From Litorivivens sp041625575 (GTDB lineage Bacteria > Pseudomonadota > Gammaproteobacteria > Pseudomonadales > Spongiibacteraceae), in contig JBFJTG010000053.1 in the NCBI GenBank assembly GCA_041625575.1, positions 1-19,857 on the forward strand: a stretch of DNA of 19,857 bases, given 5' to 3'. The position numbers were made by a program, and so were the translations under genes. Below the pieces are notes generated by a model. That model searched no databases. It was not told the origin of the DNA and was given only the letters and a program-made list of their open reading frames with translations. This document shows positions 1 through 8,707 of this stretch, in pieces. The stretch's first letter is position 1; each line of letters opens with the position of its first letter.

Positions 1-1044
1 CTGTGTTTGGCCAAGCTTATTCGTGATAAGTTGAGTGCACGATCAGAGTTTAAATTTGCTCGCATTAATGATGATGAATTTGCCCTGTTGGTGAACGCAA
101 AACAAAGGGTTGCAGTCGAGACGATCGCATCCCTGTTTGAGGCGTTCGCAGCCAAGCAACCAGACTCCGCGGATGGCGTATACCTGGTGGGCGGAATTGC
201 CGGGCTATCGGGTGGAAGCGTTATCGGCCAAGCTCTTTCTGAGATCGATTTGTTACTAAGCAAGGCGCAGACGACAGGTCCCTATCAGTACGCCGCCGCC
301 GAGGCCAGGCACCTCTCTTTGCCGCAGGGGCGGACACAATGGCGCGACTACTTTGAGCGGGCTCTTGTTAGCGATAAATTCTATCTCGTGGCCCAGCCGG
401 CAATGGATGCAAGCGGAAGGGTCTTGCACCGGGAGGTATTAGTTCGCCTAAACGATGAGAACGGCGTGGCAATTCCTGCCGGAATTTTTATGCCAATGGC
501 GGTTGCACTGGGTTTTGAATTGGCAATTTATAGAAAGGTAAATGACCTGCTGCCTTCTATCATTTCGCACAAGGAAATTGGCGCGCTCGCTATCAATTTC
601 TCGGATGTATTTATAGGTAGCGCAGATGACACGGCCGAGTTTAATCGCATATTGGCTTATTTTCGAAAAGGTCCTGCTGCGCTTTGCGTTGAAGTGACGC
701 ACGACTCGGTTAAGCAGTACCCTGAACGTATTACTAAACTGGCTGCGGCCGCCCGCCGTTTTGGCCACAGTTTTGGCGTCGACCGTTTGGATTTGGATAT
801 CCCGCTGGATACCCTGCAGTCTATTAATCCGGATTATATCAAAATCAGTGCGGAAACCCTGGCTCACATTAGCAGTGGCAATGCTTCCGCCGGTTATAAG
901 GCGCTGCGAAATATTACGAGAACATTGGACATAAAAATTATTGCTGTCGGCGTTGATGAGCAGGAATTGTTTGAACATTTGTTAACCTTGGGGATTGATG
1001 GCATGCAGGGCAATTTTTTGGGAAAACCTGAGAAAATAATATGA
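1..1044 (+). CDS. lapD: LapD-like c-di-GMP receptor, C-terminal part (degenerate GGDEF + EAL); 5' end outside window
   Basis: The reading frame is open from base 1, so this is the C-terminal ~347 residues of a longer inner-membrane protein. The first ~85 residues are the end of a GGDEF-like domain whose signature reads RINDDEFALL. A full-length EAL domain follows (from about residue 108 to the end). Its catalytic positions are altered: REVLVRL replaces the EAL-L-R motif, AINFSD replaces the metal-binding N-L-S, VDRLDLD replaces DDFG, and IAVGVDEQE replaces A-E-G-V-E. It is therefore likely a c-di-GMP-binding receptor and not a phosphodiesterase. LapD proteins sense cytoplasmic c-di-GMP and sequester the periplasmic protease LapG, keeping a large adhesin on the surface. 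The stop overlaps the next gene's start (ATGA), and that gene is a type I secretion ATPase, which supports the LapD reading. An ordinary GGDEF/EAL protein is the alternative. Confidence 0.75.
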   Translation: MCLAKLIRDKLSARSEFKFARINDDEFALLVNAKQRVAVETIASLFEAFAAKQPDSADGVYLVGGIAGLSGGSVIGQALSEIDLLLSKAQTTGPYQYAAAEARHLSLPQGRTQWRDYFERALVSDKFYLVAQPAMDASGRVLHREVLVRLNDENGVAIPAGIFMPMAVALGFELAIYRKVNDLLPSIISHKEIGALAINFSDVFIGSADDTAEFNRILAYFRKGPAALCVEVTHDSVKQYPERITKLAAAARRFGHSFGVDRLDLDIPLDTLQSINPDYIKISAETLAHISSGNASAGYKALRNITRTLDIKIIAVGVDEQELFEHLLTLGIDGMQGNFLGKPEKII

Positions 1045-3188
1045 CTCAAATAGAGCACTCATTTGATCCGCTGCTGAATTGTCTGGTTATATTCTCGCGC
1101 TTGTACAATCGGCCGGTGTCGGTTGATTCATTGATATCAGGGCTTCCCGTCGAGCCGGGCGCTAAAGGTCCGGAGCTGTTTTCCATCGATAAATCCAGGG
1201 GGATGTTTCAGCGTGTTGCCAAGCGTGCCGGTTTTGCCTCGCGCCTCATCAAGCGCGATTTGGATAAAATTTCGGACCTGTTGTTACCTTGCATACTGGT
1301 GCTCAACGATCGGGATGCTTGCATTCTCGACGAGTTAGATAAAAAAAATCAGCGCGCGCGCGTCGTTTTCCCTGACGTGGGTGATGGTTCCGAGTGGATA
1401 GAGCTGGCAAAGCTCGAAAAGTCCTACACGGGCTTTGCCTTTTTGTTAAAGAAGGAGTTTAAGCAGGAAGTCTTTAGCAGAAAAAAAGTTGCAGAAACCG
1501 GTGGTCATTGGTTTTGGGACACTTTGAAGTTGTCCAAAGAAATTTTTGCCAGTGTATTGGTGGCCTCCGTATTGGTGAACCTGTTTGTCGTAGCCACGCC
1601 CTTGTTTACAATGAATGTCTACGATCGCGTGGTGCCCAATGACGCGGTCGAGACCCTGTGGGTTTTGGCGATAGGTGCTCTTGTAATTTTCACCTTTGAC
1701 GCCGGTGTGCGCTTGATACGGACCTATTTCCTCGAGATTGCCGGTAGGAAAAGCGACGTAATCATGTCATCCAGGATTTTTGAGCAAGTATTGAACCTGA
1801 AGATGAGTCAATGGCCTGTTAGCGTGGGCGCTTTTGCCAGTAACCTGCGTGAATTTGAGAGCTTGCGGAATTTTTTCGCTGCCTCGACCGTGAGTACTTT
1901 GGTGGACTTGCCATTCTCCTTGCTTCTGCTCGTATTGGTTTGGTATATCGGTGGTCCGCTCGTTTCCATCCCGATTATTGTTGCTGCGCTTTTATTGCTT
2001 TACAGCCTTTGTCTAATGAAACCGCTGCGCGAAAGTATTGAATCGACGCTAGAGGCCAGTGCCAGCAAGAACGCACATTTGATTGAGAGCTTGAGTAATA
2101 TCCAAACGATCAAAACATTGGGTGCTTCAAGTCACTCGCAGTGGGTGTGGGAGGAGTCTTCGGGGGAAATAGCGCAGAAGTCTATGCGCAGTCGCCTGCT
2201 GTCCAGTTCTATTGGGGTTGTCACGCAGTTTTTGATGCAGCTCAATACGGTTGGCATTATTGTGCTGGGCGTTTACCAGATAAGTGACCAGGCCTTGACG
2301 CTTGGCGGTTTGATTGCGGCGGTTATGCTCTCCTCGCGTGCCGTTGCGCCCATGGCGCAGGTAGCCACCTTGATCTCGCAGTATGAGCAAACCCAGGTCG
2401 CCTACAATGCGCTTAATGACATTATGCAAATGCCTGTTGAGCGCCCTGAAAACAAACAGTATGTCAGGCGCCCCGAATTCAAGGGGCACATCGAATTCAA
2501 AAATGTGGCGTTTACCTACCCGGACGCTGAAATGGCGACCCTGTCTGATGTGTCGTTCGAGGTGAAGCCGGGGGAGCACATCGGCGTTATAGGCAAGGTT
2601 GGCTCTGGCAAGAGTAGCCTGGCGAAACTTTTGCTGGGTCTGTATGAGCCTGATCACGGATCAATTGCAATAGACGGCATTAATTCCAATCAAATTGACC
2701 CGGCAGATTTGCGTCAACATATAGGTTATATGTCGCAGGATGTACAGCTGATGCGGGGTACGATCAGGGATAACCTGATATATCGGGATCCACAGGTCGA
2801 CGATGTCCAGCTTTTGAATGTGGCTGGTTTGTGTGGAGTGGACCAATTTGTTAACAAATTGCCGGCAGGCTTTGACACTCAGGTCGGTGAGAGCGGTGCC
2901 AGTTTGTCAGGGGGGCAACGCCAATCAATAGCCTTGGGTCGCGCGCTTTTGCTCAACGAGTCAATTATCGTATTGGATGAGCCAACCAGCAACATGGACA
3001 ATGCGACGGAGACGATGATGAAGCGAAAGTTGTTTGCCCATACTCGCGATAAAACATTGTTGTTGATTACTCATAAGACCTCGATGCTCGATCTTGTTGA
3101 GAGGTTAATTGTGGTAGAGGAGGGGCGAATACTCATGGACGGCCCGAAACAGAAAGTTGTGGAAACCTTGAAAAGCCTTGGCAAATAA
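1041..3188 (+). CDS. lapB: Type I secretion ABC transporter, LapB-like (cysteine-less C39-like domain, TM domain, ATPase)
   Basis: A 715-residue inner-membrane transporter of the HlyB/LapB type, the energised component that exports large RTX adhesins. Residues ~1-140 form a C39-peptidase-like domain, but FDPLLNCLVIF puts proline where the catalytic cysteine normally follows Asp, so it should bind substrate without cleaving it. Residues ~165-460 carry the hydrophobic transmembrane helices. The nucleotide-binding domain has Walker A GKVGSGKS (518-525), signature LSGGQ (622-626), Walker B IIVLDEP (642-648) and the switch His678. All ATPase motifs are intact. The start codon overlaps the stop of the LapD-like gene by 4 bases and the adaptor gene starts 13 bases downstream, so the three are probably cotranscribed. 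No outer-membrane TolC-type partner or adhesin gene lies in the window. Confidence 0.9.
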   Translation: MTQIEHSFDPLLNCLVIFSRLYNRPVSVDSLISGLPVEPGAKGPELFSIDKSRGMFQRVAKRAGFASRLIKRDLDKISDLLLPCILVLNDRDACILDELDKKNQRARVVFPDVGDGSEWIELAKLEKSYTGFAFLLKKEFKQEVFSRKKVAETGGHWFWDTLKLSKEIFASVLVASVLVNLFVVATPLFTMNVYDRVVPNDAVETLWVLAIGALVIFTFDAGVRLIRTYFLEIAGRKSDVIMSSRIFEQVLNLKMSQWPVSVGAFASNLREFESLRNFFAASTVSTLVDLPFSLLLLVLVWYIGGPLVSIPIIVAALLLLYSLCLMKPLRESIESTLEASASKNAHLIESLSNIQTIKTLGASSHSQWVWEESSGEIAQKSMRSRLLSSSIGVVTQFLMQLNTVGIIVLGVYQISDQALTLGGLIAAVMLSSRAVAPMAQVATLISQYEQTQVAYNALNDIMQMPVERPENKQYVRRPEFKGHIEFKNVAFTYPDAEMATLSDVSFEVKPGEHIGVIGKVGSGKSSLAKLLLGLYEPDHGSIAIDGINSNQIDPADLRQHIGYMSQDVQLMRGTIRDNLIYRDPQVDDVQLLNVAGLCGVDQFVNKLPAGFDTQVGESGASLSGGQRQSIALGRALLLNESIIVLDEPTSNMDNATETMMKRKLFAHTRDKTLLLITHKTSMLDLVERLIVVEEGRILMDGPKQKVVETLKSLGK

Positions 3189-3201
3189 GTAGATATATAA
3201 A

Positions 3202-4539
3202 ATGGAACCAAAATCCAAATCTTTGCGTAGTGATGACGATCTGGCGTATATGCGCAGTCTGTCGGCCGCTGTCGTTCAGCGTTCGCCGAAGAATATGATC
3301 ATCGTTCTCGCGCTCGTGGCGAGTTTCTTTGGCGCGGCGCTAATCTGGATGGCCTGGGCAGATATCGATGTGGTTGTTCGCGGCGCCGGTAAGGTAATAC
3401 CTGCAAGGCAGGTGCAGCAAGTTCAGAGTTTGGAAGGTGGCGTGGTCACAGAAATTCTCGCGCGCGAAGGCGATTTGGTTAAAGCCAATCAGCCTCTTCT
3501 TAAGTTGAGTGATGTCGCCTTTTCAAGCTCCTTTCAGGAGAATCGGTTGAAATATTATGAGCTTCTGGCACGCAGTATTCGCTTGCGAGCGGCTGCTTAT
3601 GATGAAGAGTTTGTTGTCGACCAGGACATAGCAGAAATAATACCAGACCAGGTTCGCTCTGAAAGAAGCTTGTTCGAAAGTAACCGGCAGCAGCTTGACG
3701 CTACAATCAATATTTATGAGCAGCAACTAAAGCAGCAGAAAAGAAGCCTTGAAGAGGCCTCGTCTAAAGAGCGCCAGCTTAAAAAAGCGTTGGGGCTTGT
3801 GCGTGAAGAGATTGCCATTAAGAAACCACTCGTGCGCGAACGCATTATCAGTGAGATAGATTACTTGCAGTTGCGACAGCGTGAATCCGAAATGGAAGGT
3901 GAGCTGGAGATCGCAACAATATCCATGGCGCGCCTGAGTTCGTCAATCGAAGAAGCAAGGCGAAAACTTAGCCAGATCGAGCTTGACTCCCGCAACGAAG
4001 CGAAGCGTGAGCTAAATGAAGTTACGGCAGAATTGTCTCGCATTAAGCAAACCCAGACGGCGCTGGAAGATCGGGTTAGTCGAACGACACTGCGTTCCCC
4101 GGTACAAGGCGTCGTCATGCGTCTTTATGCCAATTCTATCGGTGGCGTCGTTAAGCCGGGCGAGCAAGTCTTGGAAATTGTGCCGGTAGGGGAGTCGATC
4201 TTGGCCGAGGTGCGCATAAAGCCCGCTGATATAGCACTCATAAAAGTTGACCAGAAAGCGATTCTTAAATTTTCTGCCTACGATTTTGCCATTCACGGCA
4301 GCCTGACCGGACGGGTATCTTTTGTAAGCGCCGATACGGTCACTGACGATAATGGCGAATCCTACTATGTGGTGCGTGTTCAGCCCGATCAAACCTACTT
4401 GGGACATGAAAGCCAGATGTTGCCTCTTAAGGTTGGTATGACCAGCGAAGCGGATATTATTACCGGGAAAAAGACAATACTGGGCTATCTACTTAAGCCT
4501 ATTAACAGGGGTCTGCAAAAGGCCTTGACGGAAAATTAG
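3202..4539 (+). CDS. lapC: HlyD-family periplasmic adaptor of type I secretion, LapC-like
   Basis: A 445-residue membrane fusion protein that should bridge the ABC transporter above to an outer-membrane TolC-type channel. A short cytoplasmic N-terminus is followed by a single transmembrane segment (about 31-53, MIIVLALVASFFGAALIW). Next comes the first half of a lipoyl/barrel domain (QVQSLEGGVVTEILAREGD, about 70-90). A long charged helical hairpin rich in Gln/Glu/Lys/Arg spans about 105-295. The chain then returns through TLRSPVQGVV into a C-terminal beta domain. The C-terminus, with GMTSEADIITG and then YLLKP, is typical of type I adaptors. No good ribosome-binding site precedes the ATG, so translation may depend on coupling with the upstream gene. 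The stop codon abuts the start of the LuxR-type regulator (TAGATG). Confidence 0.9.
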   Translation: MEPKSKSLRSDDDLAYMRSLSAAVVQRSPKNMIIVLALVASFFGAALIWMAWADIDVVVRGAGKVIPARQVQQVQSLEGGVVTEILAREGDLVKANQPLLKLSDVAFSSSFQENRLKYYELLARSIRLRAAAYDEEFVVDQDIAEIIPDQVRSERSLFESNRQQLDATINIYEQQLKQQKRSLEEASSKERQLKKALGLVREEIAIKKPLVRERIISEIDYLQLRQRESEMEGELEIATISMARLSSSIEEARRKLSQIELDSRNEAKRELNEVTAELSRIKQTQTALEDRVSRTTLRSPVQGVVMRLYANSIGGVVKPGEQVLEIVPVGESILAEVRIKPADIALIKVDQKAILKFSAYDFAIHGSLTGRVSFVSADTVTDDNGESYYVVRVQPDQTYLGHESQMLPLKVGMTSEADIITGKKTILGYLLKPINRGLQKALTEN

Positions 4540-5154
4540 ATGTCGATACTGGTCTGTTCACGCTCCAGTGCTTTCAAGCGGCATATCGAATCGATAGTCG
4601 ATAGTGATGTGTATTTTCAGGGTTCTCTCGGAGCGCCCGAAACATACGATGGCAGACGCGTGAGTCTGGTTCACTTATCGTCCTTTGGTGAAGATGAGGT
4701 CTCTGCCTATATTGAGCGTTGTGCAGGCAGTCACACCATTGTGGCGCTTGCCGATGATTTGCCTGATACGCGAAAACTTTTGCTCTTTACCGAAAAAGGC
4801 ATTTTGGGCTACTGCAATAGTTACATGGCGGCTCAGCATTATCTGCAAATGTTCAGGATGTTGCGCGATGGCGCGAGCTGGTATCCGCCGGCCATGCTAA
4901 AAGATGTCTTTCGGATCGCTCAGCGCAGTTCCGAGCCTGAGGATGCAGACCTTGATAGATTGCAGCTACTGACCGATCGCGAACGGGAGATTGTGACTTG
5001 TGTCGCAAACGGAAAAAGTAATAAAGAGGTCGCGATGCTGTGCAATATCACTGAGCGCACGGTAAAGGCGCATTTGACGAGTATTTACGAAAAGCTTCAC
5101 GTGAAGGACCGTGTTTCTCTATTAATCCATTTAAATCAGAGGCCTGTAGCTTAG
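4540..5154 (+). CDS. LuxR-family regulator with receiver-like N-terminus lacking the usual phospho-acceptor
   Basis: A 204-residue transcription regulator whose ATG directly follows the stop of the adaptor gene, so it is the last gene of the adhesin-export operon. Residues ~144-200 are a LuxR-type helix-turn-helix: LTDREREIVTCVANGKSNKE, then the recognition helix around ITERTVKAHLTSIYEKL. The first ~125 residues have the length and alternating hydrophobic pattern of a response-regulator receiver. However, the strand that should end in the phosphorylated Asp reads VSLVHLSS, and the GILGYCNSY segment lacks the usual conserved Lys. It may therefore act without phosphorylation. A likely job is control of the linked adhesin or its export genes, but this is inferred only from position. 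A terminator follows it. Confidence 0.85.
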   Translation: MSILVCSRSSAFKRHIESIVDSDVYFQGSLGAPETYDGRRVSLVHLSSFGEDEVSAYIERCAGSHTIVALADDLPDTRKLLLFTEKGILGYCNSYMAAQHYLQMFRMLRDGASWYPPAMLKDVFRIAQRSSEPEDADLDRLQLLTDREREIVTCVANGKSNKEVAMLCNITERTVKAHLTSIYEKLHVKDRVSLLIHLNQRPVA

Positions 5155-5244
5155 ATAATCAATTATAAGCGCTGAACTAGGGCCGCGTTTACTCTTTTAT
5201 CCCTTCTGTTGATTAAAAGCCGGCAATAGTGAGTGACTCTGTAG

Positions 5245-5287
5245 GGCGAGTGTGATGCAAGGAATTGCATTCACTCGCCATTTTTTT
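5245..5287 (+). terminator. Rho-independent terminator of the adhesin-export operon
   Basis: GGCGAGTG at 5245-5252 pairs with CACTCGCC at 5272-5279. The stem extends inward through ATGCAA/TTGCAT with a small bulge, the loop is GGAA, and seven T follow at 5281-5287. It lies 90 bases after the LuxR-type gene and separates the adhesin-export operon from the monooxygenase operon. Confidence 0.9.
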
Positions 5288-5315
5288 AGTGATGCCATTT
5301 TCTAGTTTGATTGAA

Positions 5316-5344
5316 TTGACGGTGGCGAAGCACAACCGTAAAGT
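5316..5344 (+). promoter_or_regulatory. Candidate sigma70 promoter of the monooxygenase operon
   Basis: TTGACG (5316-5321) and TAAAGT (5339-5344) are separated by exactly 17 bases, about 60 bases upstream of the monooxygenase start and just after the preceding terminator. The -35 matches five of six consensus bases and the -10 four of six. This is pattern evidence only. Confidence 0.4.
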
Positions 5345-5405
5345 GCGACACGCATCGTTACCTAAGATCAGGCCGCAGTTAGTGGCTAATAGCTAAAAGG
5401 ATGGC

Positions 5406-6884
5406 ATGGACAATCAATACGAAGTAGCAATAATTGGCAGTGGTTTTGGCGGCATCTGCGCGGCCATAAATCTGCTGAACACCGGTGTCGACAACTTCGT
5501 GATACTGGAGCGACGTAGTTTCATGGGGGGCACCTGGTGCCAAAACCGTTATCCGGGTGCCGCCGTTGATGTCCAATCAGTTCTCTACTCACTCGCAAGC
5601 GAGCCCTACGATTGGTCGCAACTATTCGCCGAAGGCGACGAGCTTCGCGCCTATACCCGGCATGTGATCGACAAGCACGGCCTTGCTGATAAGACACTAA
5701 CCAACTGGAATGTCTCGAAAACTGTTTGGCAAGACGACAAGCAAGAATGGGAAATCTCCAGCAGTGACCAAAAATCAGTTCATGCGCGCTTTGTCATCAA
5801 CGCATCGGGGCCGCTGAGTACGCCGGTCACCCCGAAGTTTCCGGGCCAAGAAGAATTTACCGGTGAAAGCTTTCACACCAACAACTGGAACGATGATTAT
5901 GATCATCGCAATAAAAAGGTTGCCGTAATCGGTAGCGGTGCCAGTGCAGCGCAAGTGATCCCCGCCATTACCGATGATGTTTCTGAGTTGCATGTTTTCC
6001 AGCGCACGCCGCACTGGGTGATTTCCAGACCTGACTACCACTTTAAACCTTGGCAGCGTCGACTGCTGCAGCGCCCGTTTTTCTATCAGCTATTAAGAAA
6101 AATCGTCTACTGGGCATTGGAAGGCCGGGTTTTAGGATTCAAATACTCTAAAACTTTTCTAAAAATCGTCGCAGGCAGCAGAGCCACCAAGCTCCTTAAT
6201 AAGCAGATATCAGACCCGGAATTACGGCGACAGCTAACACCAAATTACACCATCGGCTGCAAGCGCATAATTTTGTCAGATACCTTGTATCCGGCACTGT
6301 CAAAATCGCATGTCACCCTGCATGACAGCGACGACAGCATCGCGCGTATTACCCCCGGCGGCATTGTTACCACTAAGGGTGAGGCTATCGATCTCGACCT
6401 GATCGTTTATTCCACGGGTTACGACGCGACCGATGGATTAATCTCTTATCCGGTTATTGGAAAAGATTCGGAAAAACTCAGCGATTTCTGGAAAGAATTT
6501 CCACGGGCCTATCTGGGTACAACGGTGCCGGGCTTTCCGAACTTTTTTATCGTTACCGGTCCCAATACTGGTATTGGGCATACCTCCGCTCTATTTATTA
6601 TAGAGTCTCAAATGGAGTACATCGTCCGTTGTATTAACAAAGTCCGTCGCTCCGAGGCGTCAAGCATCGAGGTCAGTAAGACAGCAGAATCGCGCTATAC
6701 CAGGCTAATCCATTCCGAAATGGAGCGCACCGTTTGGAAGTCCGGAGGTTGCCGCAGCTGGTATCAAAGCGACAGCGGCCACGTCATCGCGATGTTCCCC
6801 GGCTTCAGCTTCACCTACCGGCGCTGGGCCAAGCGATTTTCTGAAACAGACCACCAGCTTGTCACCGCGACAGAAAATTCATAG
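5406..6884 (+). CDS. FAD-dependent Baeyer-Villiger-type / flavin-containing monooxygenase
   Basis: A 492-residue class B flavoprotein monooxygenase, expected to use FAD, NADPH and O2 to insert oxygen into a ketone or oxidise a heteroatom. The FAD dinucleotide fold is GSGFGG at 11-16. The GGTW motif (41-44) followed by RYPG (48-51) and Asp55 is typical of Baeyer-Villiger enzymes. The family fingerprint FxGxxxHxxxW is present as FTGESFHTNNW (151-161), with Asn162 where the consensus has Pro or Asp. The NADPH-binding GSGASA lies at 176-181. AAAAGGA ahead of the ATG is a good ribosome-binding site. The gene opens an operon with a short-chain dehydrogenase and an alpha/beta hydrolase, a set that could turn an alcohol into a ketone, then an ester, then acid plus alcohol. 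The substrate cannot be read from the sequence. Confidence 0.9.
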   Translation: MDNQYEVAIIGSGFGGICAAINLLNTGVDNFVILERRSFMGGTWCQNRYPGAAVDVQSVLYSLASEPYDWSQLFAEGDELRAYTRHVIDKHGLADKTLTNWNVSKTVWQDDKQEWEISSSDQKSVHARFVINASGPLSTPVTPKFPGQEEFTGESFHTNNWNDDYDHRNKKVAVIGSGASAAQVIPAITDDVSELHVFQRTPHWVISRPDYHFKPWQRRLLQRPFFYQLLRKIVYWALEGRVLGFKYSKTFLKIVAGSRATKLLNKQISDPELRRQLTPNYTIGCKRIILSDTLYPALSKSHVTLHDSDDSIARITPGGIVTTKGEAIDLDLIVYSTGYDATDGLISYPVIGKDSEKLSDFWKEFPRAYLGTTVPGFPNFFIVTGPNTGIGHTSALFIIESQMEYIVRCINKVRRSEASSIEVSKTAESRYTRLIHSEMERTVWKSGGCRSWYQSDSGHVIAMFPGFSFTYRRWAKRFSETDHQLVTATENS

Positions 6885-6895
6885 CGAGTAAAACA

Positions 6896-7705
6896 ATGCA
6901 AGATTTCGGTGAAAAGGTTGTTGTCATTACTGGCGCCGGCTCGGGTATGGGTAGGGCTTATGCGCAGGCATTTGCGGGTCTCGGTTGCCGGCTGGGTTTA
7001 TGCGACGTCGATGAGGTGGGGCTAGCTGAAACGGTACGCCTTCTCGACGCTCAGGCATGCCTGCAGATTCGCGTAAACGTGGCGGATCCGAATGAGGTCT
7101 CTGAGTTTGCCAATCGTGTGCGCGCAGAACTCGGGCCAGCCCAACTCCTGATCAATAATGCGGGAATAGAAGGCAGCGCTGAACCCGGCTGGAAAACGCC
7201 TTTGGAAACCTACCGGCGTGTTATGGATGTGAATTATTTTGGGGTAGTGCACGGTACTCAGGCCTTTCTGTCACAGCTACAAAGCCACGACGAAGCCTGG
7301 CTGATAAATGTATCCAGTATTTTTGGCTTGATCGGTACGCCCAACCACAGCGATTACTGTGGCAGCAAATTTGCGGTACGCGGATATACGGAATCACTGA
7401 TGGCCGAGCTCAAGGAAAGTTCGGTGAATGTCATGCTGGTGCACCCGGGCGGAATCGCGACCAACATCGCCCGTCACGAATTCAATAAAGGTTTTGCTCA
7501 GCACTACTTAACAACCCCACCTGAAAAGTTTGTAGAAGCCCTTATCGCCGCCATACGCAAAAAGCGGCATCGGCTGGTTTATGGCTCGGGTTCCTGGAAA
7601 ACGGCACTTGCAGCCAGACTATTACCTTTGGGCATGCTGAGTAGCTTAATTTGGCGAGAAATGAAATCCGTAATTGATACTAGTCACTACCCGAAACCCA
7701 AGTAA
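6896..7705 (+). CDS. Short-chain dehydrogenase/reductase (classical SDR)
   Basis: A 269-residue NAD(P)-dependent oxidoreductase. The cofactor motif TGAGSGMG is at 12-19, NNAG at 87-90, and the catalytic set is Asn113 (in DVNYFG), Ser141, Tyr154 and Lys158 (YCGSK). Asp in LCDVDE after the second strand suggests a preference for NAD. Length is normal for the family. It starts 11 bases after the monooxygenase stop and ends 14 bases before the hydrolase start. In this operon it probably interconverts an alcohol and the ketone or aldehyde handled by the monooxygenase, which is inference from context. The start has no strong ribosome-binding site, so translational coupling is possible. Confidence 0.9.
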   Translation: MQDFGEKVVVITGAGSGMGRAYAQAFAGLGCRLGLCDVDEVGLAETVRLLDAQACLQIRVNVADPNEVSEFANRVRAELGPAQLLINNAGIEGSAEPGWKTPLETYRRVMDVNYFGVVHGTQAFLSQLQSHDEAWLINVSSIFGLIGTPNHSDYCGSKFAVRGYTESLMAELKESSVNVMLVHPGGIATNIARHEFNKGFAQHYLTTPPEKFVEALIAAIRKKRHRLVYGSGSWKTALAARLLPLGMLSSLIWREMKSVIDTSHYPKPK

Positions 7706-7719
7706 TGGAAGAGAGTTAA

Positions 7720-8658
7720 ATGAAAAGACGGTCGGTCATTTTTGTCCTTATTGGCGCATTGGTTGTCTGGATAGCCTCCACATACCCGCTTGTTGGTGAT
7801 GTTTTGTACCGAAGTGCCATGAAGGCAGAAGCGATCGTCTACGGTTTTACAAAGAATGTTCAGAAAATTGACGATCTGGATATCGTCTTCTACGAATCGG
7901 GCGCCAAGGATAGTCCCGTGATACTAATGCTTCACGGCTACAGTGCTGACAAAAAAGTGTGGTTACGTTTCGCGCGCTATTTTGCCGAGGACTATAGGGT
8001 TGTTATTCCCGATCTGGCCGGGCACGGCGAAACAGGCTATAGCGCTGAATTGGATTATAGCGTTGGTGCGCAGTCCCGACGTCTTGCGCAATTACTGGAT
8101 GCTCTGAATATTGATAAGGCTCATCTTATTGGTAATTCAATGGGGGGCTTTATCAGCGCAGACTTTGCGTTGCGTTATCCCGAACGCAGTCTCTCGGCCG
8201 CCCTGGTAGACCCGGGCGGGGTGAGCTCCCCCTTGCCGAGCGAGAAGGATAAGATGCTTGCGTCGGGCCGCAATCCGTTTTTGGTTACCAGCGGCGATGA
8301 ATTTCGTGAATTTTTCGCGATGACAATGGCGAGTCCGCCGTGGCTTCCCGGAGTTGTGCTAGATGCCATGGCGCTTGACTATCAAAAGCGAAAATCGCAG
8401 CTCGATCATATTCATGAAGACCTCATGGCCAGCACGCCGTTAGACGATCAGTTGGCGAACCTGGAGATGCCGGTGCTGTTACTGTGGGGCAAGGAAGATA
8501 AAATTATTCATGTTAGTAGCGTGGATGTTTGGCGTTCAGGAATTGATCATCTGGAAGTAACGGTCTGGGACGACATAGGCCACATGCCTATGCTCGAAAT
8601 TCCTAATGAGAGTGCCAAGCGCTATCAGCGCTTTCTTGGCGAGCAGGCGAAACCTTAA
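7720..8658 (+). CDS. Alpha/beta hydrolase with N-terminal membrane anchor
   Basis: A 312-residue serine hydrolase. After a short basic start (MKRR), residues ~5-25 form one hydrophobic segment, either an uncleaved anchor or a signal peptide, so the enzyme probably acts at or outside the inner membrane. The fold begins with the oxyanion-region HGYSADK. The nucleophile elbow is GNSMGG with Ser140, the acid is Asp260 in GKEDK, and the base is His288 in DIGHMPMLE. All three catalytic residues are present. GAGAG in front of the ATG serves as ribosome-binding site. As third gene of the monooxygenase/SDR operon it could hydrolyse an ester or lactone formed by Baeyer-Villiger oxidation, though a different membrane location from the two soluble partners would then need explaining. 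Epoxide hydrolase or lipase activity is possible. Confidence 0.88.
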   Translation: MKRRSVIFVLIGALVVWIASTYPLVGDVLYRSAMKAEAIVYGFTKNVQKIDDLDIVFYESGAKDSPVILMLHGYSADKKVWLRFARYFAEDYRVVIPDLAGHGETGYSAELDYSVGAQSRRLAQLLDALNIDKAHLIGNSMGGFISADFALRYPERSLSAALVDPGGVSSPLPSEKDKMLASGRNPFLVTSGDEFREFFAMTMASPPWLPGVVLDAMALDYQKRKSQLDHIHEDLMASTPLDDQLANLEMPVLLLWGKEDKIIHVSSVDVWRSGIDHLEVTVWDDIGHMPMLEIPNESAKRYQRFLGEQAKP

Positions 8659-8707
8659 GTCTGCGGCTAGCTAGCAATCTTGTTGGGAATGCATTTTAGC
8701 CGCTAGG

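Noticed and set aside
2844..2861. Perfect 18-base palindrome CAATTTGTTAACAAATTG inside the secretion ATPase gene.
   Set aside because: It encodes an ordinary stretch (QFVNKL) of the nucleotide-binding domain and has no second copy in the window, so it is most likely chance.
8663..8703. Inverted repeat GCGGCTA/TAGCCGC between hydrolase and tRNA as a bidirectional terminator.
   Set aside because: The loop is 27 bases and there is no U-tract on either strand.
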